Shown in pieces: positions 55,888-64,000 of a DNA stretch of 64,000 nt; the first letter of the stretch is position 1, and every line of letters begins with the position of its first letter. This stretch comes from Roseiarcus sp963696665 (GTDB lineage: Bacteria > Pseudomonadota > Alphaproteobacteria > Rhizobiales > Beijerinckiaceae), in contig CAVOLE010000044.1 of NCBI GenBank assembly GCA_963696665.1, positions 1-64,000 on the forward strand, in the 5' to 3' direction. Made by a program: the position numbers and the translations under genes. Below the pieces are notes generated by a model. That model was not told the DNA's origin. It saw only the letters and a list, made by a program, of their open reading frames with translations, and searched no databases.

Positions 55888-57106
55888 TTAAGTTCCGCTT
55901 CCCGTATCGATCGAGACGATCGAGCCTGGCTGAAGCAGGAACTGGCCGGCGGTGACCACGCGGTCGCCTTCCTTCAGGCCCTCCGAGATTACGGCCGTGT
56001 TCACGTCCTGGCGCGCGACCTTCACCTGACGCACCTCGGCGCGGTTGTGATCGTTGACGATAAAGACATAAAGCCCCTTCTCGCCATGTTGCACCGCGTT
56101 GGCGGGAACGATCAAGGCGCCTTTGTCCACTCCGAGCTGCAACCCGGTGGTGATCGCAAGCCCCGGCCAGAGGGCATTGTCCTTGTTGTCGAACTCGGCC
56201 TTGAGCCGGATCGTCCCGGTGGCGAGATCGACCTGATTGTCGCTGATCGACAGGCGTCCGGTCGCGAGCTTGTGGCCCTCCGCGTCCATCACCGTGACTT
56301 CCGGCGAGCCGGAGGCAAGCTCCTCGTTGATGCGCGTCACATATTCCTGCGGCTCGGCGAAGATCACGGAGATCGGCTGCAATTGCGCAATCGAGACGAT
56401 GCCGGTTTGCTGCCCGGCGTTGACGAGATTGCCCTCGTCGATGAGGCGGAACCCGGCGCGGCCCGAGATCGGGGCCTTGATGGTCGTATAGTCGAGCTGC
56501 GTCCGCGCGGCTTCGATCGCGGCGGCGTCGGCGGCGAGCGAGGCGGTCAGCTGCAGCACCAGGGCGTTCTGCGTGTCGAGCTGCTGCTTGGTGGCGAAGT
56601 CCTTCTTGGCGAGGGTGGCGTAGCGAGCCAGATCGAGCTTCGCGTTGGCGAGGGTGGCGTCGTCCTGCGCCCTCTTAGCTATGGCCTGGTCGAGCGCGGC
56701 CTGGAACGGTCTGGCGTCGATCTGGGCGAGGAGATCGCCCTGCTTGACCATTTGGCCTTCCTTGAAGGCGATTTTCATGATCTGCCCGTCGACCCGGGCC
56801 CGGACCAGGACGGTGTTAAAGGCCTGGACCTGGCCAATGCTTTGCAGAACGAGCGGAAAATCCGCGCGCTTGACCGGCGTTACAGTGACGACAATCGGCG
56901 CGGGGCCGGTCGCTTGCGGCTGTTGACCTTGCCCTTGAGCCGAGGCGGTCTGAGCGGGCGGAGATCCAGATCTTGTTGTGCAGCCCATGGGCGAGCCCGC
57001 CCGCGGCCGGAAGCCACCGATCCGCCGCCTCGGGCGCGTAAACGCCATAAGCGGCGGCCGCGCCGCACGCCAGGATGGCGATCCACACGAACCGAGCCAA
57101 TCGCAT
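55888..57106 (-). CDS. Efflux RND periplasmic adaptor (MdtA/AcrA type, one frameshift)
   Basis: The likely start at 57106 opens with a membrane anchor (RLARFVWIAILACGAAAAYG). At about 56955-56968 the frame changes. The adaptor then continues as PIVVTVTPVKRADFPLVLQS, the lipoyl half-motif GQIMKIAFKEGQMVKQGDLL, a coiled-coil hairpin rich in Ala/Gln and YTTIKAPISGRAGFRLIDEG. The C-terminus is VVTAGQFLLQPGSIVSIDTG. The protein joins the RND pump to an outer-membrane channel. Only the link between anchor and body is affected by the shift. Confidence 0.85.
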
Positions 57107-57346
57107 GGTCGAAAAGGCCTTTCTTCCCCCCAAAGCAAACCACGCTGGCGAAACGCCTTCACCCGGGGGCGCGCACGGGGCCGCGCGCCGCGTCGGATTC
57201 CCAGCACGCCGCGTTTTGAGGGGCGCGGCCTCTCATGGGAAATTCGCCAATACCATCCTTTTGGCCGGCGCGGGACATCATCAACCAAATTTGACCGGCC
57301 CGCCTATCCTTTAGCCCACCCGGCGTTTCAGCGCGCCTCAGGCGAT

Positions 57347-58033
57347 CTAAAACGACGCATTCTGCGGGATGAAGGCTTTAATCTGCGAAACTGGGACAAA
57401 ATACTTGGCGATATCTGTCGTGCGGGCCGGCGCGCCGATTTTTAACGGTCGCTGCGTAATCGAAATCTTGCGGCTTATGATGCCGAGCAGGCATAGCTCG
57501 CCCGCGTCGAACACGCCCGAGCCGGAATTTCCCGTGCTGGCCACATCGGCGATGGCGGTGTCGAATCGCCCCCGCAGGTCGGGTGGAATTGCCTGGCGAG
57601 GCAAAATGCGAGACGGGGCCGTTCTTTCGGGAGTGGCGACTGTCACCCGCTCGCCGGCGTAGGGCGGATGCCAACAGAGCGGCGTGCGCCGCATCTGCAG
57701 ACTGATTGGCAGCTTGGTTTTGTCGATTGACAACAGCGTCAGATCCACGCTCTCGAGGTTGCCTTCCTTGACGAGCTCAGCCCGCAGGTCCTGCCCGGCG
57801 ACGGCGACATGGGGCTTGGTTTGCGCGAAGTCTCCGACCACATGCGCCGCGGTCAGAACGAGGCCGTTGCCGAGATAAATGCCATACCCCGGCCACGACT
57901 GCTGCGGCGTGCGGTTGATATGGACGGCGAGCGCCGTGAGGTCGACATGGTCCGATTGCGCCCGACTTAGGGTGGGGGTCAGCGCCGCGAGCAGGGCGCA
58001 ACCAAGGCTCAAGACTTTTGATCCGAGCGTCAT
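57347..58033 (-). CDS. Trypsin-like serine protease
   Basis: The protein has 228 residues starting at 58033. A signal peptide (KVLSLGCALLAALTPTLSRA) is followed by an S1-type chymotrypsin fold. The triad is His in GLVLTAAHVVGDF, Asp in ESVDLTLLSIDK and Ser in VASTGNSGSGVFDAGELCLL. The C-terminal SQIKAFIPQN is usual for periplasmic members. There is no PDZ domain. It is probably a periplasmic protease. It is co-oriented with the membrane-protein gene 89 bases upstream. Confidence 0.85.
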   Translation of the reverse strand: MTLGSKVLSLGCALLAALTPTLSRAQSDHVDLTALAVHINRTPQQSWPGYGIYLGNGLVLTAAHVVGDFAQTKPHVAVAGQDLRAELVKEGNLESVDLTLLSIDKTKLPISLQMRRTPLCWHPPYAGERVTVATPERTAPSRILPRQAIPPDLRGRFDTAIADVASTGNSGSGVFDAGELCLLGIISRKISITQRPLKIGAPARTTDIAKYFVPVSQIKAFIPQNASF

Positions 58034-58122
58034 GGATCCCTTTCTCTGGGCGCGTCGCCGCTCCTCGCTGACGCCAAGCGGAGGGGACATAAATCCTCTA
58101 AGACCGTTCTTAAGCAAAACCT

Positions 58123-58548
58123 CTAGAAATGGGCGGATTGGAGGAGCGTGCCGAGGAGCGTCCGGATCGGTTCGGAGAGCGTATCCCAGCCTCGGCCCAA
58201 AAGCGAGGAGAAGAGGCGAAACAGACAAAGCACCTCGATCAGCCCTGCAAAAATGAGATTGAGAAATGTCGATCCCCCGGGGGCTCGCAGCCCCACCTCG
58301 TCACGCATCATATGGTCATAAGGAATCTTCTGGACATAGGAAGTTGTTCTTCCGAAAAACGAGAATACTGTGAGACCGAAATACTGCAACCGGCCTGATA
58401 TAATGAATATGAACGAGTACAATAAACCAATTGTTGCTACGATAATCTCCGTATTACGATCGTGGATATTGTCAAAAACAAACCACGTTGCCGCGAGTAT
58501 AACCAGCCCCGCGACAAGTCGGAACAGAACCACCAGCGCGCTAAACAT
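58123..58548 (-). CDS. Hypothetical membrane protein
   Basis: The protein has 141 residues and three hydrophobic segments (VVLFRLVAGLVILAATWFVF, IIVATIGLLYSFIFIISG, then FLNLIFAGLIEVLCLFRLF). No family is recognised. Its codon use is less GC-rich than that of its neighbours, notably in the part from about 58320 to 58480. It may act with the protease downstream. Confidence 0.6.
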   Translation of the reverse strand: MFSALVVLFRLVAGLVILAATWFVFDNIHDRNTEIIVATIGLLYSFIFIISGRLQYFGLTVFSFFGRTTSYVQKIPYDHMMRDEVGLRAPGGSTFLNLIFAGLIEVLCLFRLFSSLLGRGWDTLSEPIRTLLGTLLQSAHF

Positions 58549-58967
58549 GGGGGCTCCAGTTTGTGCTCATATTGTTATTAATCAAACCGCCGGCGGCGAC
58601 GCGACAATCCCATAGCTTGGCAAAATTTGCTTGTCCAGACGCGGACCCGCGGACAGACAAAATTTCGAACGGCCAAGCGCTTCTGGCGGCTAGAGAATTG
58701 GGCGTGTTGTCGTCGCGAGGAGCAGCCATTCCTTCGGGGCGCTTGTGTTGGATCGAGATTCGCTTACACTGCGCCGCGTCATTGCGGCGGCGGTCGATGG
58801 CCGCGCCGCAGCACGCGAGTCTGCGCGACCGCCGGATCAGCAGCGGCGAACGGTTTACCGTCGCCGTTGAATTTATCAACTGAGGATCGGGAATGTGGGA
58901 AGACTGGCGTTGCGTGGGGTTCAATGACTGGCTGGGCGGCGTTCTTTGATGAATTGTGGGCCCGCAA
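58549..58967. other. Intergenic region upstream of the sugar transferase
   Basis: I see no supported gene here. Short open frames exist but lack ribosome binding sites and recognisable motifs. Divergent promoters for the membrane-protein and transferase genes probably lie here. Confidence 0.4.
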
Positions 58968-60437
58968 ATGACGACTGACACGCAAACCGCGCCTGAATCG
59001 GCGACTGGGGTCGCGGGGGCGAGCGCCCGACCCCTCCTTGCCGGCGGGCGCCGGTGGCGCCTGCCGATCGCCTATGGGTCGATCGCGACCCTGGCGCTCG
59101 GCATCGACTTGGCGCTGATCCTTGGAAGCGCCAGCTTCGCCGAGGCGATCTATCATCAGATCCCCGACGAGTTCGCAGGGGAATATTCTCACACACTTGC
59201 AGCGGCCATTTTCGTCGCCATTCTCTTCGTCGCCGCGATGCGGGTGCAGAAGCTCTACAGCCCCACGCGTCTGATGGTATGGGACGATCAGGCTCGCGCC
59301 GTGCTGGGCGCCTGGTGCGGAGCCTTCCTGATCCTGGCGTCGGGCGTGTTCAGCTGGGGCGTGAGCCACGACCTTTCGCGCGGCGACGTTCTCCTGTTCT
59401 GGGCGAGCGGCGTCGTGGCGCTTCTCGCCCATCGGGCGGCATGGAGGTTCGCGCTGCCGCGCGCACTGGAAAGCGGGGCGCTGCGGGGGCGCACGATCGT
59501 CAGCCTCGCGTGCGAGGAGCGTGTGCCACCCGCGTTCACCGAGGATTTGACCCGTCATGGCTACAATGCGGTGGCCCATTTCCAAATATCTGAGAGCGAG
59601 GAGGATTGCGGGGAGGTCATCGAGAGCGTCATTTCGCTCTGCCGCTCCTCGGATATTGAAGAGGTTATGCTGTTCGTCGATCCCGAGCACATGTCGAATG
59701 TGCGGTGGATCGCGCGTCGGCTGAGGGTTTTGCCCTTGCCTGTGACGCTGGTTCCGTTCGGAACGCTCGCGCTCTTGTTTCAGCGCGCTCGCTACGACAT
59801 CGGCGACACCGTCGCGATCGAGCTTCAACGCGCGGCGCTCTCGCCGACGGAGCAGGCGGTCAAGCGCGCGATCGACATCGTTCTCTCCGGGGTGGGCCTC
59901 GTGATCCTGTCGCCGATCCTCATCGCCGCCGCCATTGCGGTCCGGCTGGACTCGCCGGGTCCGGCCCTGTTCCGCCAGACCCGCCACGGGTTCAATGGGC
60001 GGCCGTTCCGAATCTTCAAGTTTCGAACCATGACGGTGATGGAAGATGGGGGCGTCATTCAGCAGGCGCAAAAGAGCGACAAGCGGGTGACGAGGGTCGG
60101 CAAATGGCTGCGTCGGTACAGTATCGACGAACTACCCCAGCTGCTCAATGTGTTTATCGGCGACATGTCGCTGGTCGGGCCGCGGCCGCATGCGTCCGCC
60201 CATGAACGGCATTTCACATCGGCAATCGAGAAATACGCGTTCCGCCACCATATGAAATCTGGTATTACGGGTTGGGCGCAGGTTCACGGCGCCCGGGGCG
60301 AGACTGATACGCTCGATAAGATGCAACGACGGGTCGAGCTCGATATTTGGTACATCAACAACTGGAGTATTTGGCTCGACTTCTCCGTCATGATAAGAAC
60401 CGTCCTGGTTGTGTTTATAGGCGACAATGCGCATTGA
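58968..60437 (+). CDS. Undecaprenyl-phosphate glucose phosphotransferase-like sugar transferase
   Basis: The protein has 489 residues from the ATG at 58968. Four N-terminal membrane segments (for example YGSIATLALGIDLALILGSA and GAWCGAFLILASGVFSW) and a nucleotide-fold middle lead to the C-terminal bacterial sugar transferase domain. That domain has AIDIVLSGVGLVILSPILIA, PFRIFKFRTMTVMEDGG, SIDELPQLLNVFIGDMSLVG and PRPHA. It would load the first sugar phosphate onto the lipid carrier for an exopolysaccharide. It lies 75 bases upstream of the exosortase, an arrangement typical for exosortase/EPS loci. Confidence 0.9.
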   Translation: MTTDTQTAPESATGVAGASARPLLAGGRRWRLPIAYGSIATLALGIDLALILGSASFAEAIYHQIPDEFAGEYSHTLAAAIFVAILFVAAMRVQKLYSPTRLMVWDDQARAVLGAWCGAFLILASGVFSWGVSHDLSRGDVLLFWASGVVALLAHRAAWRFALPRALESGALRGRTIVSLACEERVPPAFTEDLTRHGYNAVAHFQISESEEDCGEVIESVISLCRSSDIEEVMLFVDPEHMSNVRWIARRLRVLPLPVTLVPFGTLALLFQRARYDIGDTVAIELQRAALSPTEQAVKRAIDIVLSGVGLVILSPILIAAAIAVRLDSPGPALFRQTRHGFNGRPFRIFKFRTMTVMEDGGVIQQAQKSDKRVTRVGKWLRRYSIDELPQLLNVFIGDMSLVGPRPHASAHERHFTSAIEKYAFRHHMKSGITGWAQVHGARGETDTLDKMQRRVELDIWYINNWSIWLDFSVMIRTVLVVFIGDNAH

Positions 60438-60511
60438 AGGCGGGAGTTGCGCAACGTTTGATCGATAAAGGCGCATCACTTTGTGAGCCAGGGGACGCGA
60501 GAGAGATAGGC

Positions 60512-61560
60512 ATGTCAATCGAGTCGCTGAAAAATGAGCCTGTTGGGGCCTCCTCCCTCATGGCCCGCGCCGAAGGTCGCGGCGTCAACCTGGTCTTCCT
60601 CGGAGCGCTTGCGGCCTCCTTCTTTGTCGCCTACCTGCCGACCTACCTGAGGCTCGCGGGGGGCGCATGGCGCACCGAGCAGGAGGGGCACGGGCCTCTC
60701 ATCATGCTGGCTGCGGCGTGGCTGGCCTGGCAGCAGCGCGATCGGCTCAAGACCATCGAATTCCGCCCGGCGCTCATCGCCGGGTGGGTCATTTTGCTCC
60801 TTTCCCTCCTCGTGATGGCGGTCACGCGCTCGCAAGACATCCCGATGATCGAGGTTGCGAGCCAGATCCCGGTGCTGTTGGGATGCCTGTTGCTTATCGG
60901 CGGTTGGCCGCTGGCCCGCGTCTTCGCCTTTCCGCTCGCCTTTCTTGTCTTCTCGGTGCCGCCGCCCAACTGGCTGCTCGATGCGTTTACTGTGCCGCTG
61001 AAAGTCTGGATTTCCGACATCGTGTCGAATTTGCTTTACGATCTCGGCTACCCCGTGGCGCAGAACGGCGTTATGATTATGATCGGCTCTTATGAACTGA
61101 TGGTCAAAGACGCTTGCTCTGGCGTGAATTCGATTTTCGCCCTTTCGGCCATCGGCATTTTCTATGTGCATGAGTTTGTCGGCAAACACCCGATCCGGAA
61201 GCTGCTCTTGATCCTGTCTATTGTTCCAATTACCGTCCTTGCGAACGTCTTCCGCGTCGTGACACTGGTTCTGGGAGCCTATTACATCGGGGTCGATACG
61301 ATTGAGGGCCTGTTTCACGACCTCACGGGCATAGCGTTGTTCATCTTTGCGCTGGTCCTGTTCTTCCTTCTGGATCGCGTCCTCATCAGCGCCGAATTCC
61401 TCGCTATAAGGGCGTTCGGATCGAGAAGGGCGAGAAGCGGCCGCCTGACGGCCGGCGACGAAAATCCTGGGGGGCTCGCGGTCCGGCGCCGAGGCTGCGC
61501 AAGCCGGATTGGCGGTTGCTTTACGTTTTCGAAGCATGGTGGGATAAGCGGAACGGCTAA
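60512..61560 (+). CDS. Exosortase, XrtV-like (one frameshift near the C-terminus)
   Basis: The protein has eight or so membrane segments and the exosortase catalytic residues: Cys in MVKDACSGVNSIFALSAIG, Arg in TVLANVFRVVTLVLGAYY and His in EGLFHDLTGIALFIFAL. At about 61395-61410 the frame must change to reach a credible C-terminus (KPDWRLLYVFEAWWDKRNG, stop 61558-61560). As sequenced, the frame instead reads on through the next gene. It would cleave C-terminal sorting signals of exported proteins at the inner membrane. I infer the XrtV subtype from the small accessory gene that follows. Confidence 0.82.
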
Positions 61561-61594
61561 TAATTGCGCGCGACCTAAGAATTGGACGCACCTG

Positions 61595-61840
61595 ATGCAG
61601 ACTGTCTATGATTTCGTTACCGTCATATGTTTCATTTGTATTGTCGTCACCTACTTCATGTTTACTGAAGGAGGTATGAAAGTCCTAGCGCATTTCATGC
61701 TGCCGGCGGCGGCCTTCGCGATTGCCAACCAGGTCGGCAATCACGCCGGAAATGACCTGCTCATGAACGTCCTCGCGGTCGTCCTGATCGTCGCTGGAAT
61801 TGGCTATACGTTCATTATCGTCAGGCATAGTCCCGCTTGA
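61595..61840 (+). CDS. XrtV sorting-system accessory protein-like small membrane protein
   Basis: This 81-residue protein starts with QTVYDFVTVICFICIVVTYF and has three hydrophobic segments (FMLPAAAFAIANQVGN and LMNVLAVVLIVAGIGYTFI). It matches in size and pattern the small accessory protein that I recall beside exosortase V. In the raw frame it is joined to the exosortase, but the shifted exosortase frame ends 34 bases before this ATG. I therefore treat it as a separate gene. Confidence 0.68.
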   Translation: MQTVYDFVTVICFICIVVTYFMFTEGGMKVLAHFMLPAAAFAIANQVGNHAGNDLLMNVLAVVLIVAGIGYTFIIVRHSPA

Positions 61841-62148
61841 TCGAAGAAGCGCAGACGCGCTGGCAGACTATTGTTCGCGATCTGAAGGCGCCGGCGGGAT
61901 GCTTCGGCCCCTCGGCAGGAGGGATCCTTAGGCGCGGCTTGCTGTCGCCTTGACGTGAGCGATCCATTTCGAGCGAAAAAAGTCCGAGAAAAGAGCCACT
62001 GCTCAAAGCGCGGGCGCCTCCAAGAAGCTTGGCTGCCGGCAAAGGCCGCATACCTTTCAGAGTTTAACAGTCTGCTTCAGTTTTTGACAGTGGCGGTCAT
62101 TTATTGATCGGCCGGCGGGTTTTCCCGCTGCGACCGAGGCGCAAGGGC
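61841..62148. other. Intergenic region upstream of the beta-helix gene
   Basis: No gene is seen here. A repeated CTGCTTCAGTTTTTGACAGTGG-like stretch near 62070-62095 contains TTGACA (62085-62090) but no clear -10 box at the right distance. GCAAGGGC precedes the next ATG. Confidence 0.35.
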
Positions 62149-64000
62149 ATGATTACCGCCGAAGACATCCAACAGATTCGCAACACCGATCCCGGCGCCG
62201 TGCTGCCGGGCATCGACACCATGACCGGCAACCCATACGCTACGTCCTCCCTGCTCGCCCTTACGAAAATCACCCAAAACAACCAGGCGCCCTACTATTA
62301 TTCCCCATCCAACAACACCGTATATGTCACCCAGGCCGGCGCCGTGCTCAGCGGCATCAATTTTGGCAGCGCCACGGTGGTTATCGACGCTAACAACGTC
62401 ACGATCAAGGACAGCTCTTTCAGCGACACGAGCAGCTTTTGGGCGATAGACGACCTGGCTAGTGGCGCGACAGTGGAGAACTGTACTTTCACAGGCAGCG
62501 AATCGCCGACTGAGAAAAATATCTGGATTAGCTCTTATGAGAACATAACCATCGAGGACAACAGCTTTATTAATTCGCCAGAGGACGCGATCGGGATTGA
62601 GGCAGGCGTCGTTACCGGCAACTACTTTTCCGGCGAGGGGTGGTCAACGGCAGCGCACGGCGACGCGATCTATGTTCCGGCTACGACCGGACCCGTGACC
62701 ATCACCGACAATTTCATTGACGAGACGCTAAACGCCGGACAGACGGGCTATTCCAACACCACGTTGCGGATTACGGACGAGGCCGGGAACAATAATGACG
62801 GGGTGACTGTAACCGGGAATTATCTGATCGGCGCTGGATTTAACTTCGAAACGGCAGTAACTTCGAACACGAGCTATTCGATCAGCAATGTTTCGGTCAC
62901 TGACAACTATCTTGGCTTCGCGTGGTACGGCCAATATTTCCCCGGCACAGAGGCGACCATATCCGGGAACACGACTGTCGACTTCACGAATCCCACCTAT
63001 TCCGCCAGCGCCCTCGCGGCCTATATCGCGGCTGGCGTTCCAACGGCGAATGTATGGTCCGTGAACGACGGATTGACTGGCTCCGGGTCGGGGCCGATCA
63101 CGACGATCGGAGACGGCGTGGTGGGGCAGGGCCTGGGCGGCGGGCGCCAGCGAAACGAATTATGTCGGTGGTTACGGCCAACAACTTCTGTTCGGCGGTC
63201 AGGGCGCAAGCATTCTCACCTATCTCGCCATTGGGGATGGCGGGGACGCCGCGTCCGCATTCGATCCGGCGAAGGACGTGATCGATCTCAGTCGCATCGA
63301 CGGCGACATCATCACGCCCGGCCTTCAGAATTTCACCTTCATCGGCTCCGCCCCGTTCAGCGGCGCTAGCCCTGAGGTGCGCTATCAGCTGAATCCGACA
63401 GCCGACACCACAACCGTTCAGGCCGCCTTGGCCGGCGACACCACGGCCGATTTCTCTATCACGCTCGATGGACTTGTGCCGCTGACCGCGGCCAATTTGG
63501 CGCTCACTTCGTCCCAGTCGACGGCTGCTCTGGCGAATGGCGCGGCCTTGACCTACTCCCAGTTGACGACAGCGGCCGGCGCGCCGACGGAATACGCATA
63601 TTCCAACGTTCAGGGCAGAGCTTATACAACGTACGAATCGTTCTACGGCTCCGGTTACGAAAATCTCGAAGCGGATGATCTGAACCTCAGTTCGAAACAA
63701 AACACGCTCGTCCTCTACGACCCCAGCCAGACGGTCACGCGAGGCGGCGGAACCGAAACCCTGACGGTTGGCGCGGGCAGCGATCCGCTCACTTACCATC
63801 CGATCGAGACCATCGATGCCACAACCAGCGGCTCCGAGCAGTTCATCTTCAGCGCAGGCTTCGGCAAGGAGACGATCGACGGCTTTTCCGCCTCGGGCGC
63901 CAGTCCGGACTCGATCCAGTTGGCGAAGTCGGCGTTCTCCTATCTGACGACCGGCATGACGCAGGCGGAAGACCTTGCGGCCGTCATGGCCCACGCCGCC
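62149..64000 (+). CDS. Beta-helix surface/secreted protein (partial, one frameshift)
   Basis: The start ITAEDIQQIRNTDPGAVLPG is followed by about 300 residues of right-handed beta-helix repeats (ATVVIDANNVTIKDSSF, ATVENCTFTGS, ITIEDNSFINSPEDAIGIEA, VTVTGNYLIGAGFNF). At about 63121-63150 the frame changes. The second part has SETNYVGGYGQQLLFGGQGA and KDVIDLSRIDGDI. Near the edge it has GSEQFIFSAGFGKETIDGFS, a pattern of calcium-binding, type I-secreted repeat proteins. The C-terminus lies beyond the window, so neither a T1SS tail nor an exosortase signal can be checked. It directly follows the exosortase genes and is their possible cargo. Confidence 0.72.

Noticed and set aside
60512..61840. 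Fusion of exosortase and accessory protein into one chain
   Set aside because: The residues between them are not protein-like in that frame. A one-base shift gives a credible exosortase end (WRLLYVFEAWWDKRNG) and a stop before the accessory ATG.

Overview
The window looks like chromosomal DNA of a GC-rich alphaproteobacterium, most likely of the Hyphomicrobiales (Beijerinckiaceae/Methylocystaceae-like). The evidence is an rrn operon in the order 16S, tRNA-Ile, tRNA-Ala, 23S, 5S, tRNA-fMet, an intervening sequence in 23S helix 9, the order SRP RNA-dnaX-ybaB-recR, and a mesaconyl-CoA hydratase of the ethylmalonyl-CoA pathway. The lineage is inferred from these features; no database search was possible.

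Layout. Bases 1-8.5 kb hold an Lrp regulator divergent from a dialkylglycine decarboxylase gene, a small Gly/His/Tyr-rich exported protein, yebC, kup, pcaB and a DCC1-family thiol oxidoreductase. Bases 9.7-14.1 kb hold SRP RNA, dnaX, ybaB, recR and a broken cytochrome P450. Bases 14.1-21.1 kb are an unusual rrn operon. Its spacer is full of short inverted repeats and carries a truncated second tRNA-Ala, and its 23S gene contains three intervening sequences, one of them encoding an S23/IVP four-helix-bundle protein.

Bases 21-48 kb are a nitrogen-scavenging region bounded by gene wreckage: an IS1182-type transposase remnant on the left, and SDR and GH15 remnants on the right. Reading leftwards from 40.9 kb, amiC-amiR (amide sensor and ANTAR antiterminator) precede urtABCDE, aliphatic amidase amiE, an NCS1 permease, a MetX-like hydrolase and ureEF-(AB fused)-CGD. 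A leader with a terminator and an ANTAR-type hairpin lies before urtA. Reading rightwards are puuE, an amino-acid-type ABC binding protein, a fused permease-ATPase and an acetamidase/formamidase. Together these genes would import urea, short amides and related compounds and release ammonia. A CbbQ/CbbO-type MoxR-VWA pair converges on ureD.

Bases 48-57 kb hold tRNA-Ala(CGC), yggT, mch, an isochorismatase-fold protein, a PEP-CTERM protein, a cupin and an RND efflux pair. Bases 57-64 kb hold a trypsin-like protease, a membrane protein, a polyprenyl-phosphate sugar transferase, an exosortase (XrtV-like) with its small accessory protein, and the start of a large beta-helix surface protein that runs off the window.

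Many otherwise recognisable genes carry single-base frameshifts (dgdA, kup, P450, amiC, the efflux adaptor, the exosortase, the beta-helix protein). dnaX, recR, the urease genes and the RND pump are intact. Some of these frameshifts may be base-calling errors rather than biology.
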